NCBI GenBank assembly: GCA_015039365.1
Contig: WION01000026.1
Coordinates: 62,001-126,000, forward strand
Source of the DNA: Amanita rubescens
Taxonomy: Eukaryota; Basidiomycota; Agaricomycetes; Agaricales; Amanitaceae
DNA length: 64,000 bases
Reading direction: 5' to 3'
Shown here in pieces: positions 44,160 through 55,956 of this stretch. Made by a program: the position numbers and the translations under genes. The notes beneath the pieces were generated by a model that worked only from the letters and a program-made list of their open reading frames with translations, searched no databases and was not told where the DNA came from. Each line of letters opens with the position of its first letter. Positions within the stretch are counted from its first letter, which is position 1.

Positions 44160-45989
44160 TCACCCGCCCGCCGCCGATTTCGTCACCCCTGGCCTTCGCT
44201 TGACCTTGGTCGGTGTATCAACGACGAAAACGGCGTCTCTGTCGTCGGTCCCTTCAGCACCCATAATAACGTCTTTTGATTTTGGCAACTCGGATTCCCA
44301 AACGTCCATGTCCACGTCGACATTTTCTTGTTCGGCACCCTCAATTCCTGAAGCCAACTCCACTCGTGGTATGGAAGTACCAACGGAAAACGATTTTGTC
44401 CTGTTCAAGGAAGGCGTCGCCTCAACCAGAGTAATTTCGCTCTCATCCACCGCTTTTGCTTTGCCTTTGCCTTTGGCTACAGCGTAACTCGGGCGCTTGT
44501 CCTTCGAAAAGTTATCCTTTGCACCCAAACCTGTCGGTGGTCCAAACACCATCCCCGCACTATCCGAGGCAGGCGTTGGCGCTTTAGACTTTGCCCTAAA
44601 CACCCTCGACATGCTGACTTCCCTATTCAACGCTCTCTTCTTGCGTTTCTGCTGATTCGTAGCGTCCCGCTGACTTTCCCGCTCCTGCTGGAGAGAAACG
44701 GACAAGGAACGCGAACGAGACAGGCTAGAACTTGATGTAGATATGGAACGTGACAAAGCAGAGTTTGGATCGCCCTCTGCAGGTGAGTTGGACCGCGTAC
44801 TGGGCTGGGAATGGATAGGCATGATGATGTCGGCATCGTCATCATTGATATCAGAGACGGGCGATGTAGGGAACACTTTTTCGTGGAAGAGATCACATAG
44901 TTCTGGTAGGTACGATCGAAACCTGTATTTCGTCAGATGCTTGAACTCGTCGGGCAATAAGATACGCACTGTTTTTCTACGACATCTTCCGTAAAGATCT
45001 GAATCCAGTCACGTTCATCGTCGGCCTTGCTCGTCGAAGTGTCTTTTCCGTTCATACTTTTCGTGTTGAGACTACGATCACTCTCCAAGCCTTGCATAAG
45101 CTGCCACGTTGACATTTTATCCATGTATACTTCGAGCGCATCCCTCGTCGACAATGGTGCCTTGGCTGGTTTCTGTTGACGTTGTTTCCCCGGCAAATAC
45201 GAGCGTTGACGTATCCTAGCGACTGAAGACGACGACGCGTCCTCCGTGTCAAGGGGCTTCGGACCAGGCAGAGACAGTTTAAGAAAATGAAGTAAAATCT
45301 GTATCTGAACTCTTCCTTTAGTCAGTCCACTACCATCGCATGTATATGCAGCAAACCAAACTTACTCTCGCCGTTCCATCCGTTCCAACCATGTTGTTCT
45401 CCATTTCTCGTCTTTCCACGGCTCGGATTCATCTTCACCACCACTAGCATCTTGACCTAGACCCTCGCTTTTCTCAAAGCTCAACGCGAACCACATCATA
45501 TTTTCTTCGATTTCGCCTGCACCCCCGCCGTCGGCGAGAATCTGAGGGAGATCAACGTGGTATTTGTTTGAGGCGGCACGCGGTGGCATGATCATCGGAT
45601 CGAGGAGCGCGTGCAAAGGATGCAGCGAGGAAGATGAACTTGAAGGCGGCGAGAGAGTCATGCTCGCATTAGCTATGGCAGGCACAAATAATGATAGTGG
45701 CATGATTGACTATAAACGGTTAAGATCAGAACTATAAAAGTAAGAGACGAATGATGCGAACCTCGGGCAGCCATAGAAACTGGAGATAAACGCGGACGAC
45801 GGCGTGATGGTTAGCCTGGTCTTGCTCCTGGTACTCTTGTTCATGTTCATGTCCGCGTTCAGAGTCCACGCCCTCAAATTGGTCCGCAAAAGGGTAAGTG
45901 TGGATTGCATTTTCCTGAGTAGCAGTCCATCTCGTGTGTTGTGTGAGATCAAGGGAGAGTGGTAGATCTGGCAAGAGCGAAGTGGACAT
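44160..45989 (-). CDS. Sld3-like DNA replication regulator (C-terminal domain)
   Basis: Starts MSTSLLPDLPLSLDLTQHT at 45989; exon 1 ends VYLQFLWLPE before an intron of about 50 bases, then SIMPLSLFVPAIANASMT. After an intron near 45350-45300 comes VQIQILLHFLKLSLPGP, the most typical block, then a region with DALEVYMDKMSTWQLMQGL and WIQIFTEDVVE, then LLPDEFKHLTKYRFRSYLPEL. Helical blocks of this kind match the SLD3 family, which in yeast links Cdc45 to the loaded MCM helicase at origin firing. The C-terminal 230 residues are disordered, serine- and lysine-rich, with TP/SP sites suitable for CDK control. A one-base deficit in an A run near 44976 breaks the frame between EDVVEK and VRILLPDEF. 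Family assignment is by motif memory, so moderate. Confidence 0.6.
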
Positions 45990-46028
45990 CAAAACAAATG
46001 TGGTGCCACATGAGGAAGAAAAAAAAAA

Positions 46029-46129
46029 GGGCCCAACCGGGAATTGAACCCGGGACCTCACACATTCAAGGCTCCACAAGAAGCCGGGATAAACCCGAAG
46101 CGTGAATCATACGACTAGACCATTGGGCC
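46029..46129 (-). tRNA. tRNA-Pro (anticodon CGG) with intron
   Basis: On the minus strand the acceptor stem pairs GGCCCAA with TTGGGCC; the D arm contains TGGTCTAGTCGTATGA; the T arm is CCGGGTTCAATTCCCGG; the discriminator base is C. The anticodon stem CACGC/GTGTG (one G-U pair) encloses TTCGGGT, with anticodon CGG. An intron of about 29 bases sits after position 37, the standard place. Promoter boxes A and B are internal. A run of A on the plus strand at 46021-46028 (T run on the minus strand) directly after the gene is the likely Pol III terminator. Confidence 0.92.
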
Positions 46130-46965
46130 GTCATCAATAATCTACGCGAAGCTTATCCAAGTTTGTGAGTTTGGTTTTTTACTATTCTAGTATTCGCCAA
46201 AACTAAGGCATGCGAGAACAAAATATCTTAGCAGCGCCACTGCCCCGTTTCGACTTAATCTCGGTTCTTACCCGTCGAACTGACAGTTTCCCAATGGCGG
46301 GCGCCATCGGCGTGGGTGCATACTACCACTAAACCCCTCTCCTAACCATAATTACCACAACAGCAACTTTGCACTTTATCAACTATCAATCACCTTTGTG
46401 GCGCCTAACAAGGGTCAAAAGACCAAGACTAACGACTTTAGGCAAGTAGTAATTCTTCATTCCAAGTTATATGAATCCTTCCCCACGCCGAATTCGATCT
46501 TTCTCCAGGTGGCTGCGCGCGTATACGATAATCCAGGTTTTTCCAGAAGTATGATTACCCCGAATTAACAATAAGGTCTACGACGTACGCTAACAAACCA
46601 AGTCACCTATCACCACACTAAACACTCTTGCTTCCATAACGAGGGCCCCACAAATGGTGATTCTATACCTGGAATGAAGGACAGGTCCGCCCAGCTAGGT
46701 TTGTTTATGCGGCCGCTTGGCATGGAGTCTGTAACCATGCGGCGCGCGTGCCATGGCAGGTTGCTGTTGTCATCTCGTAAGTACTCTCACTCTCATCACT
46801 GTTCCTTTTTTTTTCTTATTTATTTTATTGACGGTGGTTTTTTCTGTAATGAAGAAATATGTAATGTGATGTCAAAAGTACGCCGTAAACACCCTTCACT
46901 TCTAAGCAAGTAAAAGAACCGAGGCCGCGCCAAACCCGTCTGCCAAACCCGTCTACCACCGCGCC
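46130..46965. other. intergenic, no gene recognised
   Basis: Short plus-strand frames only. A segment at 46400-46440 reads APNKGQKTKTNDF but lacks an ATG (the codon before reads TTG/GTG), so it is not called. Confidence 0.45.
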
Positions 46966-47945
46966 TTATGCCTTGGATACCTCGGGCACATACGTTACGC
47001 TCTTATCCAACAAATTCTCCCAAGGTCTATCTGGACCAACAACCCTATCAGCATGCTTTGGTTCCCGACCTGGACGCGGCACTCTCGTCTGCTCCCCGGG
47101 TTCTTCTTCTTTATTCGCATCCGGTCCTCTCGACGCAGGCCGCGAACCGACCGGCGTGGATGAGTAGGACCGTGAAGAAACAACTACCTTACTCGCCCCA
47201 CCTTTCGTCGTCATAGACTTGACCGACAAAACCTTATGCTGTGCCTCTTTCTCCTTCGGCAAACTCTGACCACCCTTCATCGAATGCAACAACGTCGGAA
47301 ATTCTCCAGCAGCCTTTTTCGCATCCTGTACTTCTTTCTCTCTTTCTCTCTCCTCCCTATCCAGGATGTCTTGGATTTGCTTTTCTAACGAGGCCACGAG
47401 CGAGGATTTCTCTTGGGGAGAGAGAATTGCACCAGAGCAAAACGGGCACGCGTACTGAGGGTGGTTCATAGAACATAAAATGAACCCACATGTTCGACAT
47501 ATCGGGGTGTAACTCGACAACGCGTGGTCTCTCGCTTTATTAATGAAAACGGTGGAAGGTAAGGGGGAAAAATATATACACCCGCGCAATTGATGAACAC
47601 CTCTCATTTTTCATTCATAGAAGCTTTATCCTCACCTAAACAGAAACAACCGCCTTTTGGGTCTTTAGCTTCTCCAGAAGAATGATGAAACGCTTTGAGA
47701 AGCTTTTCTAGCCGTACGACCCCTTTGGATTTCGGCTGCACGACGGCCTGACCTTGACCTTTGGTTTGTTTCCTGTTGTTACCCGATTTGATAGGGCTCG
47801 GATTGACAGGTTGAGGTGGGGAACTGGCAGGTCTAGGCGGGACGCCTGACAAATCTCCTGTCCCTGCCCCTCTTCCTCTTCCACTCCCTCCTCCTCCTCC
47901 CTTTGACCACGCAGTAGTGGTGTGACGTCCCCGAGGTGGTGGCAT
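46966..47945 (-). CDS. RQT4: TRIP4/ASC-1-type zinc finger protein (Rqt4-like)
   Basis: Two exons. Exon 1 starts MPPPRGRHTTTAWSKGGGG (glycine-rich) and ends PKGGCFCL; an intron of about 90 bases (gtgagg...aataaag) joins it to ARDHALSSYTPICRTCGFI. The joined zf-C2HC5 domain reads CFCxARDHAL...CRTCGFILCSMNHPQYACPFC, which is diagnostic of activating signal cointegrator 1 (TRIP4). The yeast relative Rqt4 is part of the RQT complex that splits collided ribosomes, where it binds ubiquitinated ribosomes. The tail holds a coiled coil (SLVASLEKQIQDILDREER), then a disordered region. No ASCH domain is seen, as expected for the fungal short form. Ends at 46966. Confidence 0.82.
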
Positions 47946-49130
47946 ACGTCTCTATATCCGATCCCGTACAGATTGAGCAAGAGATAGGACACCGAATGCG
48001 TCAGAGTGACGGCAGCTTCGGACCGTACGCAGACGTTGTGTCACAGGTCACACGCAGGCTTCTCTTCTGTGTTGTTCGGCACTTGCCACCAACATGTTTT
48101 TTGTTTTTGTTTTTGATTCCGGATATGATCCCATCACCCCCATGGGCCACCAGAGGTACCATATCAGTGATTAGAACTGTGTACAAGTGTATATATAGCA
48201 GCTCATATACGTTAAGGGAACAGTCATAGAACGATGTTAACGGAAAGAACGATTTGTCCCCCGAGTGCAATGCGTCATTGGTTTTGTGGCACCCAGAAGC
48301 GGTATATGAAAAGTATGCACGTTCTTTGGCACGTTTTTAGTCTTTAGCACGCGGTCACTGGGGGGAAGGGGTAGACTGGTAAAATAGCAACGACGTAGCA
48401 TTGGCACATTCTAGAGTCCAGACCAAGACGTCCAGCTTGATTCGTCATGGTGGAGCGAAGAAGAAAGCGAATAGATAGCGATCTAAAATTATGGGATGGA
48501 GACAAAGTTCAGCACGAGGTAGCAAGGTTTCAAGGTTTTTTAAAGGAAGGAGAGAGAACATATGCTAGACAGGATAGGCAGGTAGGCAGTGAGTCATGCA
48601 GACAGGCACAATGGAAGGTACCGCCGACGATAAGGAGAGAAGCTAGAAGGGGAGGATGGAATGGAAGGGAGAATTTATATGTTTACGAGTCGGTGTGCGC
48701 ACGAACGTTCGAGCGGAACGATCCGCGGAGAGAGTGGGAGCTCAGAGCGGGTCGGGGGAGTGATCTGATGCAGGGCCAGCGTGATAAGCAGAGCGGAGTC
48801 TGAAATCTTTGAACCAAGCGAACTGGCTCGTTTCCGCCCGCTGTCCTTTCTCTCTTATAAACGACCCGCGATCACTCTTCTCTGACGCGTCCCCTCTTTG
48901 CGCGCCTCATTCTCCCCTCAAAGCATCTATGCCTGCCCGCGTCGACGCATATTCAATGGCAGCTCAGTCCGTTCATTTATTCATCTATAAAAATTTTATT
49001 ATTTATTTAACCGTCCCTTCCAGGCACCGTCGCGACTCGTATGACATTTCCCATCGCCGTCCTTCACCTCCTCCGATTGCAACTTTGAACCCTTCTCCAT
49101 CACCTTCCATCATCCAGGACCGCTCTGCAA
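47946..49130. other. divergent promoter region and 5' part of the GATA gene
   Basis: A 118-codon plus frame (48447-48803) is not called. The frame of the GATA factor stays open back to 48809, with possible starts at 48929 and 48956, but the AT-rich part at 48973-49022 ending ttccag looks like an intron, so the true first exon is uncertain. Confidence 0.45.
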
Positions 49131-50273
49131 TGTCCACCCCCCCAGCCCGCCGTACCCCGCCTCAGCCTCTCCCAAGTTCTCTTCACACCCCGACTTACTA
49201 CTCCCATGACCCAGTCATCCTCCACTCCTCTCGTCACCACTCTGTACCCCATTTTCAGTCCCGTACGGACAGTATCAACCATTCTTACGGTTTTAGCGCC
49301 CACCCATCTTTTGATCACCGTTATGACCATTCTGACGGATCAAATCATTCTTCGTATCACAACTCGGTCCCAATCCCATCACATGCTCCCATCCCCCCGG
49401 TCTCACACATTCCGAGCAGTCACGTCCGTGAAGCTTATACCCATCCATACCCTTTACCAGGCCAAGCCCCCGTCGCCAGCATCTACACTGACGACGCCAA
49501 TACAAAGCTTAGCGACCGCGTTCGTCGGAGATGCTTCAATTGTTGTACCACCGATACCTCTACCTGGCGACGATCCAATCTCAGTCCAGGAAAAGTGGTC
49601 AGTAATTTCTTTTTTTTTCCCTCGTTCCTTTTCTCACCTTTATCCTCTCTAGTTGTGTAACAAGTGTGGTTTATTCGAACGAACCCACTCGCGGCCCCGG
49701 CCCGAACAATTCCCTCACAAACGTGGCCCACTCACTGGCACCGCACTCAGCAGGTCCAGAACTCCACCAACGAACCAACTCCCACCGATTTCTTCTCCAT
49801 ACAACAACTACTCTCATATCGCTCCTATCCAGGACCACCATGGCAGAAGAGACTATCAAATGAACCCTTTACCCGGCCTGCAGACTTGGCACCCTAACGA
49901 TTCTTCTGGTCCTCCCCCTCCCCCCTTGGGACACGGACACGGCCATGGACATAGCCACGGACACAGTCATCACAGTCACGGACACACCGCTTCTGCCCCG
50001 ATTTCACTGCCTCCCCCTTCTTCCCAGCAACATAACGGCCACGGTCATTCTACTGCGGCTCAGCAAGGGCCAGGGGCTCAAGGTCAGGGACCTCCTCAAG
50101 GCCAAGGACAGGGATCCTCGCAAGGACAGCAGATCTCTAGTACCCCTCCCATGAGGCGGAACACAGGCGAGTCGAGCACGAGTCCTGGAGGAGGCAGACC
50201 TTCATCTCCACCTTCTGTCCGCCCGCAATCGGCCAACCAGGATGCGAGGGACTCGCCCAAGTCCGTGGCGTAA
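49131..50273 (+). CDS. GATA-type zinc finger transcription factor
   Basis: The GATA finger is split by intron 49598-49652 (gtcagt...ctctctag): RRRCFNCCTTDTSTWRRSN, LSPGKV, then LCNKCGLFERTHSRPRPEQF. The spacing is C-x2-C-x19-C-x2-C by my count, of the long-loop type seen in basidiomycete GATA proteins. The WRR and NKCGL residues that contact and shape the DNA-binding loop are present. The flanks are low-complexity: serine/histidine/proline-rich before the finger; PPPPPL, a (GH)n/SH-rich histidine run near 49930-49990, and a glutamine/glycine run after it. I list the conservative start at 49131 (MSTPPARRTPPQPLP); the real one may be an upstream exon. Targets unknown. Confidence 0.85.
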
Positions 50274-53200
50274 AAGCGTAAACCCGGAACCTCAGGATGC
50301 GATCAGGAGAGAAGTCGAGAAGAACCGTGCAGACGTCACCGGTGCTTGTTGTCGTTCGCGTGCGGTGGTTCGGTGGCTCTGTATTACGACAGACAATCCC
50401 TACCACCAACGTCATTCCCGTCATTCTTTATTGATTGATTAAAACCCGACGTTTGCTTCCGCCTGCTGCGCCCCTTTACCCATCACAACCATCATCTCCA
50501 TCATTTTCGATCCCATTATCAATCCCCATCATCAATCCTCATTTCGTCATTATTTATTCTTACGAAGTGCAGAAAAAAAACCGATTGAAAAAAATTTAGT
50601 CAAGTACGTATCCCATGTTATGTGCGAAAAAAATTTCTCTTTTCGATACCTTGTTTCTTTCTACCTTTTTGATTCTCTCTTCGACCTTGTTCTTCGAAAC
50701 GTTCGTATCCTTCATTATTCGTACCAAAAAAAGAACCTTTTTCATTCTTTTTGTGGCGCTCGTGTCCATCATTTGATATCAATCCACGTTCATGTAATTG
50801 GAGATTGCGCGTATGTATACATTAACTCGAGATATCTCTTTCTTTGTCGCACGTCATGTCGAGTTTGAGTCGAAAGCTTGTTTGAAGTGCTGTGTAAATG
50901 CTGCGCCGCTGTACGCTGTGGTCTGTGTTCTGACAAAGTCAAACCCAAATTTGACTCAAAGCTTCATCGCTGTGATCGCTGTATGCATCATATATAACAC
51001 TGCAGCTGTGGACTCGACGCTCTCAAAACGAACACAACCAACCGATCCACTTCGATCGATTCCATGTCCGTTCGTTTCTGATGCATGATGCTGTGATGCG
51101 ATGGCTTGATATATTGATGCCTGATGATATTGATGATATTGATAACGCGTATACGATTCTTGCGTGATCCGTTGACGGTGGAGATCGCCCAGTGACAAGA
51201 CAAATGACAATCAGACATTTTAGATGATATGATGACATTTCCGAGTCTAGGTCCCTGGACCTGGCCGTCCCCTCAACCTCCCCCTCTGACCCTCTCTCCC
51301 AAACCTGTGTGATCTAAGGTAAACCGTGATCGCAAGTGATCGATGTGATGATCGCGAATGTCAACGTCGAGTTTCGACGGAACGTTCGCTGACTTTAACC
51401 GTCTCACTGGTATCTACTATCGGTGTTCACATGTGCACGTATGTGGTGTGGGGAAGGGTAGAAAGGTTCCCGTGATATCGCTAATACAACCTAGATTGGC
51501 AGTAACACGCCCGAAACGGCCTACTCTCACTCGGATATGGGTTTGTTGGCCAATTGGCTTGTTGGGCGTATATCTAAAAATGGCGGTTCGAATTCGTTCA
51601 TTCGCCTGATCGAATACTATATACTTGGTAGATTGCCGCTCGCCTCGGCGATACTTGGAAGTTTCTAACTAGAGAGCGGGGACAGTATGCGGTACTTGAC
51701 CGGTTCCGATTAGTGGAATTACTAACGATAGGACAGACCGAATCGATGGCGCAATGGGGTGACGTGGTGACGACTCGGCATGATCTGGCATGAAGCGCAG
51801 TGCAACGAAGTTCCCACACTGGGCCATCCATGGGCCCATGGCGAACGGAATCAACTCAACCTTTACGTTATGTGATAACAAAAGAGGCACAAAAGGCACA
51901 AGGTCGGCTGGGTACGTACTACGTGTAAGGGTTACACGTATCTATTGGTCGCTACGGACGGGAGCCGTGTTACTCTCCAAGTCCAGTCCTAAGGGCGCAC
52001 ATATACACTTGTACGGTTTAGTGAGAGAGAAAAAATGGAAGTGTCCTGGTTTGAAACTAAACCTTGTTTACATCTACTTTGACAGCTGGAATGATGGTGG
52101 ATTCGTCAGGGTACTTATATATAAGTCCGTACGTACTATATCCTATCTGAATCTTGTAGCAATATTTAGTATCATGGCATTCGTCCAGGAACTGTTTGTG
52201 GCAAGGTGAAGGTTTTTCCCGCACCTGGGGCCTTGCAAGTTCCAGGGTCTCCGGCTTAGAGCTGTTCTGTTTCAAGCACCACGACCTTGTTTCGACGGCT
52301 CACCAACGACGGCCGGCAATTGGTACCGGTTATCACCTGTTATCACGAGCATATTCCAACCCTCCCTGCACCTGCACTGCAACACATATAAACTGTGATG
52401 TATGATGGTTGATATCGATGCATGATGATGGATGATGGGTGTTCAGACGAGTGATGCGAGGTGATGCGCTGATGCGGAGAGTCGCACCCGACCTGACCCG
52501 ACTCGCAGTGTCTTGGCAGTGGACATCAATTTTTTTTTCAATTTGATGATGGTGACAGACGGGGACGGGACGGGCGGCGAGCGAGCGGCGCAGAGTTTGA
52601 GTTGGGTTTCGTCATCGTTTTTGAGCCATCATTCCATGATCGATTGTTAGAGTTACACAGTCACCATCAGATGTATCAGATGGGCTGTGTTGCTCCCGTG
52701 CTCATATGAGCTCGTGTGCTGTTTGTGCTCGTGCCAGTAGATACGGGCGGGTACGCACGACGGCGGGCATTGTGTGTATAAACCGGGAAGGCTGGCGCTA
52801 GATACCCCCACTCAGAATAACGTTTCAATGAGACGTGTGGCCATGGGATATTATTAGTGCCGTTCCAATGCCGCTTCTGTCCCACATGCTACCTACCGAA
52901 TGTGTTCTTTTGTGCATTGAATAAAGTCCTAGCGCGTGTATGGAGAAGAGGAAAACACATGCGCTGCGATTGTTTACAAAAAAACTTATCTTCGTCATCG
53001 ATTGTCAATCTTTATATGGCGTAGTACTAGTTCGGTTAACTAACACACTCACGGGCGCGCATCAACCTCTTTTATTCCTCAGCGCTTGGGGCACATCGCA
53101 CAGCGGTCGGCAGTTTCCGAACGAGCGTCCAGATCTGCCTCAGTGCGGTTATAACGCACTCAACTTGTCGCCAGCGTAAAACCGCAGGCGCTCCCTAGAA

Positions 53201-54514
53201 TAATACTACCGCATGCGGGAACTCAGGTCTGGCCGTGCGTGTGTACTGTCACCTGGGCGGCCTACTAGTGTAAAAATACGTATACGGAGAGGTGTTTGAG
53301 CCCGCCCAAATTGGTCAAACGCCATCCACGCCACACACAACAGCTGACGTCTAGCTCAATGGCGGACCCATACGCGAGGCACCAATCTTATATATTAAAC
53401 GACCAACAAGGTAGTCTCGTAATCGGACGAAGGCTATTCTTGACCTTCCCATGGCTTCCGTATCAGTAGGCTGAGTTTATATCGCACGGGAAGCTTTGTC
53501 TCCGACTGGCTACGCACTTTTTGTGAGTTGGGTTAAGGTTTCGAAGGACGCACAAGCTTTGCCTTTTCGCGAGCATAATTGAGAAGCGCAGATGGTGCTC
53601 TATGCTGGACATAGCGGATCAAGCTTCAGTGACCTGGATCAACGGTAATCAAGGGCCCTTCGCTAAGGCCAGCGTCGTCTGATGACTTGCCCTGTTAGAG
53701 ATTGATAAAACTGGGATCATGTGGTCCAAACCGAGCCGGCTCACTACACATCCGCAGTGATGCTTGATGGCGGCACTGCCATGTCTTATTACGAGCGTGA
53801 GAGACCTTGGGCAACGCTGCCCACCCACCCCAAGGCATCGGTCAGATGGGAAGAAATGTTGTCTAGCGGTTACGTTACCGTTGCTGCTTTCTTGTCTGCA
53901 CGATGGGTCAATCCGTTATCACGGTCAGGTTGGCAGCTTGTTCGCACACTAGAAGGGGTAATGTGAATGAATACATATAGTATGGCCAATAGAAGAGCAT
54001 CGCCGCCATGCCCATATGCCTTTTGGGAACGATAGATAGAAGGTCAGAGTTGCTCACCTCATGACAAGGAATAAATACTTGCCGTTGCTACATCCACGGA
54101 GAAAGAACCACGGTCTTCTTCGCGCGGAATAAACTTCCCCCATATTCATTAAGTAACTCTGGCCAAATTGGTGCAAGGACTTTCCACGACGCTGGCGCAT
54201 GTCAAGCTCATAGGGCGGATCAGATGGCGGGCTAAGGTTAGGTTTAGCGCAGTGCTGATATGGTCCAGGATTACATAATACAGTCCAGGTCCTCATCAAG
54301 GAGTCCACGTTGTAATGACCTTCTTCGGTTCAATTGCACCTTGTTGCCGAGGCCTAATGAAATAATATGATATAGGATTTTCAATCACAGGCGCTAGCAA
54401 ATGTATACCGTATTACCGGGTGTGCGGGGTAATGCATGTGATTCCATTACCGGTTCATTTCCTTTATAAGCGGAAATCGGGTAAGCTAGACGCTTTCTTC
54501 CGCAACCACCAGCC
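50274..54514. other. long stretch without recognised genes
   Basis: About 4.2 kb, starting with the AT-rich 3' region of the GATA gene. Notable simple sequence: gatattgatgatattgataa near 51125 and a gatg-rich tract at 52395-52470. A few frames under 140 codons have no motifs. The last 150 bases form the thiolase promoter, with tttataagcgg at about 54462 as a TATA-like element 50 bases before the start. Confidence 0.4.
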
Positions 54515-55956
54515 ATGTCTCGTCAAACTTCCACATCATCAGCAAAGGCTCGCGTTCTACAGAGACGCGACGATGACGTGGTCATCGTTTCAGCAGTGCG
54601 CTCGGCGATTACAAAGGTGTGTCAACATACCCGTTTGAAATTGGGTTAGTGCATCAACCTCGTGCATAGGGGCGCAAGGGAGGTTTCAAAGACACGAACC
54701 CAGAAGTCATACTTTCGCATGTACTTCGCACTGTATACGAACGTGTCGGTCTAGATCCCAACCTCATTGAAGACATCTCTGTCGGAAATGTCCTTCCACC
54801 TGGAGGAGGTGCCACCGCTGCACGTATGGCTGCTCTCTACGCTGGAATCCCAAATACGTCACCGATCAATACTGTCAACCGCCAATGTTCATCTGGTTTG
54901 ACTGCGGTCAATCAAATCGCTAATGAAATCCGTGCGGGGCAGATTGACATCGGTATTGGTATGCCTTCACATTAATTTGCTCCCGAGCGCCCTATGACGA
55001 CATGTTGTGCAGGTGCTGGTGTCGAATCAATGACTAAGGGGTACGGTGCAGCTGTACTCCCGGAGATAGCGGACGAAATCTTGCAGAACAAGGAGGCAGA
55101 GGACTGTCTCCTGCCAATGGGCATAACATCAGAGAACGTTGCAAAGGATTTCGGCATCACCCGTGAATCTCAAGGACCGATTCGCCGTCTCCTCATTCCA
55201 GAAAGCTGCAGTTGCCCTCAAGGCTGGCAAATTTAGGGCAGAGATCGTACCCATCAAAACAAAGGTGGTAGACCCCAAGACCGAGAAAGAGGTGGAGATT
55301 GTCGTCGATTCAGACGATGGAATTAGAGATGGCGTCACATATGAAAGTCTAGCCAAATTAAAACCAGCATTCGCCAAAGGCGGATCCACCCATGCCGGTA
55401 TGTCCGTTTTCCTCGTGGCTTGTCGAGCGTCGACCTCAATGTTTCCTTGTTCAGGAAATGCTTCACAAGTGTCTGATGGGGCTGCTGCGGTGCTACTCGC
55501 GAGACGGTCCGTCGCTAAACGCCTCGGATTACCGATCTTGGGGAAATACGTCACTGGGGTCGTGGCAGGTGTTCCGCCGAGAATCATGGGCATCGGTCCT
55601 GCGTTGGCTATACCCAAAGCACTTGAGAAGACGGGTCTAAGCCTAAGCGACATTGACTTTTTTGAGATCAACGAGGCTTTTGCTTCTCAGGCTGTATACT
55701 GTGTGGAGAAGCTCGGAATTCCCTATGAAAAGGTAAACGTCCATGGTGGTGCTATTGCTATTGGGCATCCTCTCGGATGCAGTAAGTGAAATTTTGCGAC
55801 GCACGTGTTTGCTGTGCTGATTCTGTCATAGCGGGCGCGCGTCAGGTTGCCACAGGGCTGAACATTGCAAAAATGTATGATCATAAAATTTTCGTGACGA
55901 GCATGTGTATCGGAAGTGGCATGGGTATGGCCGCAGTCTTTGTGAATGAGCAATGA
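54515..55956 (+). CDS. 3-ketoacyl-CoA thiolase (acetyl-CoA C-acyltransferase)
   Basis: Catalyses the last step of fatty-acid beta-oxidation, cleaving 3-ketoacyl-CoA to acetyl-CoA. Exon 1 (MSRQTSTSSAKARVLQRRD...VVIVSAVRSAITK) ends before an intron of about 55 bases; then GRKGGFKDTNPEVILSHVL, TVNRQCSSGLTAVNQIA with the nucleophilic Cys, an intron near 54960-55013, then GAGVESMTKGYG; NEAFASQAVYC; AIAIGHPLGCTGARQVATG with the His (split by an intron after the Cys), and FVTSMCIGSGMGMAAVF with the second Cys. All active-site residues are present. Peroxisomal location is likely for this family, though a clear PTS2 is not seen at the N-terminus. One extra g at about 55174 breaks the frame between ITRESQ and RFAVSSFQKAA. 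Confidence 0.9.

Noticed and set aside
48447..48803. 118-codon plus frame upstream of the GATA gene
   Set aside because: Arg/Glu-rich with no motif, lies in the divergent promoter region; more likely leader sequence.
31443..55176. Programmed +1 frameshifting as a genome-wide feature
   Set aside because: The shift sites share no slippery codon or stop context; short-run indels from sequencing explain them more simply.
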